DNA of 26,214 nt, taken from positions 1-26,214 of the forward strand of contig NJEL02000018.1 in the NCBI GenBank assembly GCA_002254825.2, written 5' to 3'. This stretch comes from Methanosarcinales archaeon ex4572_44 (GTDB lineage: Archaea; Halobacteriota; Methanosarcinia; Methanosarcinales; EX4572-44). Each line of letters opens with the position of its first letter. The stretch's first letter is position 1. This document shows positions 14,479 through 23,300 of the stretch, in pieces. The position numbers and the translations under genes were made by a program. Below the pieces are notes generated by a model. That model did no database searches. It saw only the letters and a list, made by a program, of their open reading frames with translations, and had not been told where the DNA came from.

Positions 14479-16383
14479 GTGAGAAAAGAATTCAGAGGAC
14501 TCATAAGTGCCAGAGAGGCAAGAGAGATAATAGCAAAAATCCCACTTGAGACCAGAAACACAGAAGTCCCACTCGAAGAAGCCAGTGGAAGAATCCTTGC
14601 AGAAGATATCACAACCACAATCGACGTCCCGCCATTCGACCGTGCAAGCATGGACGGATACGCCCTCCAGGCAGAAGACACCTACCAAGCACGCGAAGAC
14701 ATCCCAGTAAAACTCCACGTGATCGATGCCGTGCACCCCGGCAGAATATCTGAAAGAGAGATTGAGAGCGGAGAGGCGATTGAGGTTGGAACAGGGGCTC
14801 CAATGCCAAAAGGCGCAGACGCTGTTGTGATGGTAGAAGATACAGAAGACGCTGCCGAGGACGACTTTGTAGCGATCAAAAAACCCGTTGCAATAAACGC
14901 GAACACCATGCACGCAGGAACAGATATGATGGTAGGAGAACGAGTATTGCGAGCAGGTACACAGCTCACACCACGCGAAATCGGAGTGCTTGCAGCAATA
15001 GGAAAGAGAGAAATCATGGTAAAAACACTTGTCGCAGGTGTAATCTCAACAGGAGACGAACTCACACCGCCAGGAGAACCACTCCCACAAGCACACATCT
15101 ACGACACCAACACCTACACCATCAAAGCAGCCCTAACCGAATGCGGAGCAACACCAATAGTATATCCGATCACACCCGACAAACGTGAGCTGATGACGAA
15201 AGCCATCAGACGAGCGACAGACGAGTGCGATCTCGTGCTCACATCAGGAAGCACCTCAGCAGGGAGCAGCGACATCATCTACCAGATCATAGCAGACGAA
15301 GGAGACCTGAACTTCCACGGGATAAACATAAAGCCTGGAAAACCTGCAATGCTCGGAATCCTAAACAAAACACCCATAATCGGGCTTCCAGGGTATCCAA
15401 CATCAGCCCTAACGATCTTCAACCAATTCATCGCAGAAAAGATCCAGACAAGCCTATCGCAGACCACAACCCCGAATACAACAACGGCACGGCTCGCAAC
15501 AACGATTCGCACGAGCGGAAGAGAAGAACTGCTCCCAGTAATAATCGCACGAAAAAACGCCTATCCAGCAGACAAAGGCTCAGGCGCAATAACAACCCTC
15601 GCCCACGCAGACGGCTTCATCCACATACCACCCACAACCGAGATGGTCGACGCAGGGACACGCGTAGAAGTGCGACTATTCTCACAGATCGCCACACGAG
15701 ACATACTCTTCATCGGCAGCCACTGCCCAGGAATCGACGTCGTGGAAGACCTGATACCCTACACCATGCGCATCATCAACACAGGCTCAACAGGAGGCAT
15801 CATAGCCATCAGAAACAGACACGCAGACATTGCAGGCACACACCTCCTCGATTCCGACGGAAACTACAACGAAAAAGAGATCAAACGATACAAAATAAAA
15901 GATGCAGTCTTGATAAAAGGATATCTGCGCGAACAGGGGATAATCACAAATGATGAAAAGATCAAAGGCGTGAGAGACCTTGTCGGGAAAACCATAATGA
16001 ACCGAAACAACGGCTCAGGCACCCGCACGCTAACAGACCTCCTGATACAAAAAGCAGCACTCGAAGACGGCACAAAACCTGAAGAAATAATAAAGAAGAT
16101 AAAAGGCTACCACACACAGGCAAAGACCCACAGCGCCGTCGCATCAGCAGTAAAACTGGGGAGGGCAGATGCAGGATTCGGAATAAAACCAGCAGCAACC
16201 CACAACAACCTCCACTTCATCAAAGTAGCAGACGAGGAATACGACCTCCTCACAACCCGAGAGTTCATCAACACCCCAGAAGCAGGTTCGATCATCCAAA
16301 CCCTAAAATCAAAAAAATTTAAAGAAACGCTGCCAGAAGGCATAACCACCTACAAGAGAAGCGGAGAAGCGATAGAACTATGA
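14479..16383 (+). CDS. moeA: MoeA-type molybdenum cofactor enzyme fused to C-terminal PBP-like domain
   Basis: 634 residues, GTG start (no ATG in frame nearby). MoeA inserts molybdenum or tungsten into adenylylated molybdopterin in the cytoplasm. MoeA N-terminal domains occupy about 8-175, with PPFDRASMDGYAL (about 52-64) and VGTGAPMPKGADAVVMVEDT (about 102-121). The MoCF/MogA-like domain is at about 180-325, with STGDELTPPGEP, LTSGSTSAGSSD (usually SGGxSxG) and GLPGYPTSA. The beta-barrel domain IV follows to about 405. The added 220 residues match the PBP-like domain seen in methanogen 'MoeA/LysR substrate-binding' proteins: HADIAGTHLLD, MNRNNGSGTRTLTDLL and THSAVASAVKLGRADAGFGI. It resembles molybdate/tungstate-binding periplasmic proteins but has no signal peptide, so it may hold or sense oxyanion or cofactor inside the cell. 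The coding strand is strikingly A/C rich. It ends 12 nt from the convergent DUF2149 gene. Confidence 0.93.
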   Translation: MRKEFRGLISAREAREIIAKIPLETRNTEVPLEEASGRILAEDITTTIDVPPFDRASMDGYALQAEDTYQAREDIPVKLHVIDAVHPGRISEREIESGEAIEVGTGAPMPKGADAVVMVEDTEDAAEDDFVAIKKPVAINANTMHAGTDMMVGERVLRAGTQLTPREIGVLAAIGKREIMVKTLVAGVISTGDELTPPGEPLPQAHIYDTNTYTIKAALTECGATPIVYPITPDKRELMTKAIRRATDECDLVLTSGSTSAGSSDIIYQIIADEGDLNFHGINIKPGKPAMLGILNKTPIIGLPGYPTSALTIFNQFIAEKIQTSLSQTTTPNTTTARLATTIRTSGREELLPVIIARKNAYPADKGSGAITTLAHADGFIHIPPTTEMVDAGTRVEVRLFSQIATRDILFIGSHCPGIDVVEDLIPYTMRIINTGSTGGIIAIRNRHADIAGTHLLDSDGNYNEKEIKRYKIKDAVLIKGYLREQGIITNDEKIKGVRDLVGKTIMNRNNGSGTRTLTDLLIQKAALEDGTKPEEIIKKIKGYHTQAKTHSAVASAVKLGRADAGFGIKPAATHNNLHFIKVADEEYDLLTTREFINTPEAGSIIQTLKSKKFKETLPEGITTYKRSGEAIEL

Positions 16384-16395
16384 TACCGATCGGTT

Positions 16396-16743
16396 TCAAC
16401 CACCATTTGCTTCGGGTACGTACACCATTCCGCCGTCTGGCGTGTTGTATATCGTTCCGACTGTTCCTGCTATCTCGATTTCGGTCATTCCTTCTGTCAC
16501 GTTCAAGGTCTTTATCTCTTTTCCCTCTTTTACGATGACTTGCATGTCGGGTTGTCCTGGGTTTTTGACGATTGTAACGTCTTGGGTTGGGTTAAGTAGG
16601 TCTGTTATCTGGTATGAGGATACGAGTGCGATTAGGAGGGCTACTGCGAAGATCATTGCAACGTCGAAGAGGTTTGCAACCCCACTCATCGGATCTTCAT
16701 CAAACCGTCTCTTTCCTTTTTTCCGTCTCTTCATGTATTTCAT
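16396..16743 (-). CDS. DUF2149 membrane protein, copy 2 (ExbD/TolR-like)
   Basis: 115 residues from ATG at 16743, which has GGTGA eight bases upstream; GTG at 16755 is also in frame. It overlaps the end of the TolQ-like gene by 44 nt. A very basic N-terminus (MKYMKRRKKGKRR) is followed by FDEDPMSGVANLFDVAMIFA, which places Asp27 at the entry to the only transmembrane helix. The external part repeats copy 1 closely: DVTIVKNPGQPDMQVIVKEG, then TPDGGMVYVPEANGG at the end. The near identity of the NLFDVAM and TIVKNPG segments in two distant copies marks these as the functional core. Its likely partner is the adjacent TolQ homologue and, by position, the giant surface protein. Confidence 0.87.
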   Translation of the reverse strand: MKYMKRRKKGKRRFDEDPMSGVANLFDVAMIFAVALLIALVSSYQITDLLNPTQDVTIVKNPGQPDMQVIVKEGKEIKTLNVTEGMTEIEIAGTVGTIYNTPDGGMVYVPEANGG

Positions 16744-17314
16744 CGTGCTCTTCACCTGTTAAAATCTCTGATATAAATTCCATATCGTCCATGTCACGAT
16801 CATACCATCGTGTTCGGATCATTGCAATCGAGTAGGAGACTGCACCAACGAGAAGCCCGACAACAGTTGTTCCAAATGCAATTATTAGGTTTTCAGCGAG
16901 TGTTTCGATATCTCCATGGCTGAGTCCAATCAAGGCTGGTCCCATTGGGATCAGTGTTCCCATGAGCCCGAGCATCGGACCGATTCTTGCGATTAAGCGT
17001 GTCTTTTCGAGTCGTTTTGATATCAGGTACTCGACATCGTTCAGGTGTTTCTGGAGCTTTGCCTCGAAGTTCTTATCGTCCCGATTCATATCGTCGAGTT
17101 GCGTCAAGAATGCAGTGACAAACCTACCAGATACGATCTCTCCATCAAACTCAAAGACCCATCTCCCCGAGAATCGCATGTATGTCTCGTAGAGAAAAGA
17201 GCCTGTGTCAACAAGTATGAACGCTACAGACAGGAGCAGTGCGATTATCACGGGGTAGAGCAGGTACGCTGAGATATAGTATATCGATGACTGTAGCGTG
17301 GTAGATATGTCCAT
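16700..17314 (-). CDS. MotA/TolQ/ExbB-family proton channel protein, copy 2
   Basis: 204 residues. The first helix is at about 14-36 (SAYLLYPVIIALLLSVAFI), followed by a cytoplasmic stretch with LQKHLNDVEYLISKRLEKTR. The conserved pair of helices carries GPMLGLMGTLIPMGPALIG and AFGTTVVGLLVGAVSYSIAM, nearly the same as copy 1. After the shared RWYDRDMDDMEF element the C-terminus adds an acidic/basic tail (EEHDEIHEETEKRKETV) that copy 1 lacks. ATG at 17314 shares one base with the stop of the giant gene (TAATG) and has GAGGAG upstream, so the two are translationally coupled. It probably forms an ion-driven complex with DUF2149 copy 2 that acts on the surface protein; this role is inferred. Confidence 0.9.
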   Translation of the reverse strand: MDISTTLQSSIYYISAYLLYPVIIALLLSVAFILVDTGSFLYETYMRFSGRWVFEFDGEIVSGRFVTAFLTQLDDMNRDDKNFEAKLQKHLNDVEYLISKRLEKTRLIARIGPMLGLMGTLIPMGPALIGLSHGDIETLAENLIIAFGTTVVGLLVGAVSYSIAMIRTRWYDRDMDDMEFISEILTGEEHDEIHEETEKRKETV

Positions 17315-20300
17315 TACTTTCTCCTCGTAATCTTACCTGTGAATCGTGTATCTCTCCAGAAGCCATATGCCATAATGGAGATAGAAGCTGCTATAATGAA
17401 AATCAACGTATAAAGCTTGCCACTACTCATCCCACCCGCACTCATTGCTTCGTCTGTTGCTATGTTAACAAATAGGTTTCCAAGAGTTTTTCTGATCTTA
17501 CCACCTATGCTTGAATCAGTTGTATTGATTGGAATTACCATTTCGCCTGCTTGATCGCCAGTTCCAGATCCATTGCCAGTACCATTTCCAGATCCTCCAC
17601 TCCCACCTCCACCTCCAACGATTAGTTCTGGGAGCGGCTTCTGCACCTTCACAGTGATTGATCTTGTATTGTTAACCTCGTTTGATTCGCTAATCCTGTC
17701 ATCGTAGTCTGCAAAGATCGTGAGTGTGTATTTCCCAGGACTGGTGGGCGTCCAGGTGAATTTTAGTTGTTTAGTCTCTATGAAATCGAGTCCTCTGATG
17801 TTACGTACCCCTATCTCTGCATCATCCGCGGCAAGTCTCACATTAAAGTTAGTGACATTTTTTCCAAGGTTAAGAATCTCTGCCTTGATCTGGCATGACT
17901 CGCCCACATAGGCACTGCTCGGTGCATCAAGACTTGTTACAGTGAGATCTGTGTCAGGCATCGGTTTCACTTCAACCCATGTCGTGTTTCTGTTGTTCGT
18001 AATGTCTCCTTCGTTCACGGTCTGTTCAGGGTCAACCGTTGCCTGAATGCTGTAGTTGCCTGGCTCCGCGGGAGTCCATTCAAACGAGACCGTCTCTATC
18101 TGCTGCGGGTTGAGAGATTCGATCGATCCTTCAAACACGTCTTCTTCCCACTTTCCTGTTTCCTTGCGCTTGCATGATAGGTTGATGCTGAACGTGCCAA
18201 CGGCAGCGTCCCCCTCGTTCTTGACACTGACATTGATGATTGCATTTATCCCCTCGATTAGTGGGCTTGAGTCTGTGGTTATCTCCAGTGGTGTTAGATC
18301 GGGTAGGTCATTTGAACCGAAGGCATAGACCTTGCCGCGGCCTGTTGTGTACACTCTACCGTTCGCGATAAAGGGGGAGGACCCACCACAGTCAGAATGC
18401 CATAACTCTTCTCCTGTTAATGCATCAAAGCAGTAGAGTCCGTTGTACACAAAATCCATATCCGAACCAGAGCTCTTTCCGACAAATACTTTTTTATCGG
18501 AAGACACAGCTGGCGAGTTCGTCCACCAGCCCACAGTTTCATTTTTCCATATAAGTTTGCCAGTGGCTGCTGCGTTCAGGCAGTAGGTGGCTGCCTCCTC
18601 GTAACCTCCTGTGATGTAAAGATAGCCCCATGGGGTATATGCAGGCATTGAATTCGTAGGGAGAATTTCACCACAATTCCACTCAATATCCCCGTTTATC
18701 GCATCTATCGCATAGAGGTTGTTAGGAGAACCGATGCATGTTGCTGCATATACCACACCGTTTGCAACCGTCGGAGATCCGTGAACTTCTGCCGATGTTG
18801 TTATATTCCAGACCTCTGTCCCATTATCTGCATCAACAGCGTAGAAGCGAAATTCATTCGGCGCTCCGAAGTAGACGTTTCCGTATGCTGCAGCAGGTGT
18901 TGAGTGCCCTCCTGCTGGGAAGCCCCAGAATGGTTGCTGCGGTGGTGGACGCGGGTGTGTCTCACTAACAGCATAGTAATGCCCCTCGCTCCCGATGAAG
19001 ATCTTTCCATCTGCGATACAGGGACCACTGTTCACACTGGCATCGCCATCGGAAAACTTCCATTGCCATTCAATGTCTCCTGTGTCAGCGTCTATCGAGT
19101 AAAGTCTTCCTGGGTCTCCAGATGCGATGAATACGTAGCCGTCGTAGTACGCTGGTGTTGCCCACGAACCGAATGCAGGTCGGTTGATCTCTGTATCCCA
19201 GATTTCCTCTCCATCTGATTCATTGATACATACGATGTGTCCATCTTCACAGTAAACAAAGACCTTGCCGTCCACAACAATTATGGATGATGAGGGATTT
19301 GCGCCGATATCGGGTGAGATCCATGAGAGATTGTTGTCATCAGGTGCAGTGGATAGGAAGTATCGTGTTGTTGTGAGCCCAACTACTTCCTCAACCAAGT
19401 TGTTTATCATGAAGAGATCTGATCTATCCTCGCCATAGGCGTATTCTCCTCTTGCAGCAATCTTTATCACGTATTGGAAGCCATTGATCAGACCCCTCGT
19501 ATCCCATTGGTAGGAATCTCCTTCAAGGTTCTCTTTTATCTTCACCCATGATTCGCCTCCGTTGGGGCTGTAGGCAAGATCGACCTTGACAGGTTTATCG
19601 TGTGAGATCTCCCATCTTATCTCCAGACTCTCAGAGACCTGCTCCCCGCCCCGGGGGTTCTTCAGTACTATCGGTATCCTATCGTAGACAGGTATCTGTA
19701 CTGTGAGGTTGTTGTTGGTCTCGTTTGATTCAGGAAGTTTGCAATCCGGGTCGAGGCATAGTCTAAGGTTGTGAGATCCACTCTCTTTAGGCGTCCATCC
19801 AAGCTTGATTGATGTGGTTCCATAGAATGAGATATTTGTGACATTTCCCATCACTTCTGTATCGTTTCCTCTAATCTCTATAAGTGTTGCATTGAACCTG
19901 TTTCCAGCGCCCGCAAGCGCAGCAGCGATTGAATTGGTCTCGTTTGCAAAAACGTGTTCATCCGTCTCTATCCCCGTGGGTACGAGATCGGGAAGTATAA
20001 CCAAAACATCTGCTGTTACATTGTTGTTCTCCTCGTCCAGTTCCCGCACGTCACCTTCTGAGTCGAGAAACACCCTTACATCATAGTATCCTGTCTGGTT
20101 GGGCGTCCAGTACAACCTTGCACTTAGGTCGGAATCTGCATATACCGACGATACCGTTTCTCTGTCCACAGCAGTCCCGTTCACATACATCGTCACATTG
20201 AAACGCGCTGCGGACAAGTTGTACACTCCATCATGATCAGGATTCCACGCGAAGACGACCTCAGTCTCATCGTTGGCCCAGACGGTGCAAACGGTCTCTT

Positions 20301-23300
20301 GATCGACCACCATCCCGTCTGCGAGAAGTTTGACGTTGAATCGCCCACCATTGCTTTTAACCCTGAGTTTCACAGTGGAGTTTGTGCTCACATAGATCTC
20401 ACTGGGAATGTCTATTCCGCCAATCGGGTGCATGTCGGGGTAACTGGGTGATCCTAACCTCAGGATTCCGACAGGATACGGTCTTCCAGCGAGTGCTGTT
20501 GCCGCGGCAGATGTACAGGGAATCTTCGATGAGTCTGGTGAAGATCCCGGGATTTTGTTGAAGTATCCTTCAGCGTGCTGAAGATCTGTTAGGCAGTCGA
20601 AAGGTGTCTTACCATTCTTACGCCAGGAATCAGGGTTCTCACCTGCGGAGATTATTGCCTGGATCACATGGGCTGTTGCAAGCGAGTTTGAAGATCCGCC
20701 GTCATCTGGAAACCCACCATCGTCATTCTGAGCGGATCTGAGGTAATTCAGAGCATTCGTTACAGATGTATCCTGGACATATCCTGCTGATGCAAGTGCC
20801 TGTATCGCAATAGCGGTATGGCTCACCCTGCCTCCATCCGAATGGTGCGTGAATTCCCATGATCCATCATCAGGGTTCTGCTCTGCGATCAGACGCTTTA
20901 TCAGGTTCTGGATGATCGAAGAATGAGGTTTCTCGCCTGCTGAGATCAGTGCGAGGATCGTTAGAGCGTCATCGTATGGGTCATAGTTACTGTTGCTATA
21001 TCCCATCTTCTCTCCGTCGTAATATGATTTCAGGTATAGAACATAATTCATGCCTCCGAAGTCCCTTGGATCCTCGCCTGCGGATGAGATCGCAAGAACC
21101 ATCGCCGCCCAGCCAGAGGGGTTTGAAAACACTGTTACATTGCTTTCATAGTTCTCAGACGGATGATCCCTCAGACAATCCATGAGCGAACCCCACTCGT
21201 AAGGGTTATCGCCTGCCGCAGTTATCGTAATAACTGCCCATGGCGTCTCTGACAATCCTCTTCCGATGCTCCCGCCCATATTCTGCGCACCATGGAGGTA
21301 ATCGAGAGCGTCCCGTATGTTACTGCTGTAGTTCCCTTCAAACGAAGAGTGGACGGTGGTGACGTTTATCAGAAGTTCATTGTCAGAGGGGTCCCCGTTC
21401 CACTCCTCAATTCTCACACTCAGGTTATACTCAGAAGCATTCGTGGGTGTCCATCCAAACCTAACATATCCTGTTGCATCTGGTTTTGATAGCCACCCAT
21501 CAAGTGTCACTGATCTCTGATCCATCTCCACCCCGCAAACGTCGAGTGTTACGTTGAAGTTTCTCGGGGCAACCTCATCCCCGCTGCGCTTCACAATCCC
21601 GATGATCGTGTTCATCTGGCCTGCATGTATCCTCGACGGTATGATGATGGCATCGACCCCGGTATCGATAAGCGCAGTTGGTCTAATAAGTGGATGGTTG
21701 TCTGTGACAGATCCTGGTGGCACGTCCTCGATGGATGTCACATTATCATATTCACCGCCCAGCAGGCATGTGTAGGGGTAATCGTATATTCCATCGTTGT
21801 CTGTATCGTGTTCCATATAGGCATCAGTCCATGATGACACTTCATAGCGCTTCTCAGCATCGCCCTCGTTAAAAATCTCTGTTATCCAGTACCCCCAGTA
21901 GTTGTGGTCCCACGAATTGTTGAGTCCATCATCATCTGCAGCTGCACAAACCTCTGTGTAGGGCGAAGAAGTGTCATCGTGGAAGCGCACAACTTCATAG
22001 GTTGTGTAGAGGTTGTTGTACTGTATCGTGTTGTTGTAGCCTGATACACGGATGCCTACAACAGGGTCGTAGATGCTGTTTCTGACGATTGTATTCTCGT
22101 TTGAGTTCGAATCTATGTATACATTACTGTAACTGGTATTATAGGTCCCTCGCTGATATTTTGAACCCTCTTAAGACGATATTATTTGAATCTGTTATAT
22201 TTAACTCGGTGTATATCCTTGTAGCTTCCCGAGACTCTCCGATTATCATGAGATTGTGTCTGTCAATGATCTGCAGTTCAGGACAGACCACATAGCTGCC
22301 GCTTGCAAGATGGATCATCGTGCCGTCTGGAGAGAGATCGATTGCATCCTGGATCGTTGGATAATCGTCTGGGACATCGACGGACGAGACATTCTCCACT
22401 CCCACACCCACTATGATCTCGTTATTATCCTCAGAAAGTTCATCCACCAGGTTATGAGGATCAACAACAGCGGTTAATGTGAAATCACCCGTGGTATTCG
22501 GCATCCATTCAAAGTAGATCTCAATTAGCTCCCTGGATTCAATATTGGGTACTTTTTCCGATCCTATAATCTCTCCCTCTGCCGCAAGGGTTATGTTGAA
22601 GTCTTCTGCTTCGATCAGTCCTTTATTCTCTACCCTGACTCCAATCATATTTGTGAAGTTCACATAAGTCCTTTTGGGTGTTACGATCTCTATCGGAGCA
22701 AGATCGGATTTTATAGGTGGTGGTGTGTCTCCTGATGTCCATGCGATCCTCTCAGAGTCGTTCAGGATCAGAGAGGATACAGACGAGTGGGCCCATATAT
22801 CCCATGACTCACTGCTTCTGTTGTATCTGTACAGGTATGGATCGAAAACTCCATCAATTCTCGTCACAACACCATTTTTTTGCTCAAATGCAATACCGAA
22901 ATCGAAACAGGCTCTCTCTGTTGCATCAAGAATGCTTGACCCCTCTTTGATGGCTATTTCATCATAATATGCTGTTTTATCCCAGCACTCTATGAGAACT
23001 CCAACCGTTATCTCTGGATCCACAGTAACCGTTCTCTCCATCCAGTTGTTCGCCTCATTCGACTCATTAACCTCGTTGGACGTATCGAGATCGACCCTGA
23101 TCATGTGGGTTCCATCCCTTGACGGCGCCCATTCAAGTTCAACGATCTCGTTTGTTCCAGGGGGGATGGAATCGTGCCGTATTGCTGATAGAATTGTGTT
23201 GTTCTCGCAGAGTGAGATGTTGAATGTGCCTGTGTCGTTGGTGCCAGCATTTCCAACGATCGCGGTTATTATATTACTCGTGTTGAGATAGATCACATCA

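Noticed and set aside
15225..15953. 242-codon open frame on the plus strand inside moeA
   Set aside because: Overlaps moeA in another frame; the translation is mostly Arg, His and Asn, a by-product of A/C-rich sequence.
17314..21990. Separate gene starting at GTG 21990
   Set aside because: The frame is open and protein-like for about 60 codons before this GTG, continuing a beta-helix from the upstream frame. There is no ribosome-binding site and no signal peptide, so it is the second half of one gene.
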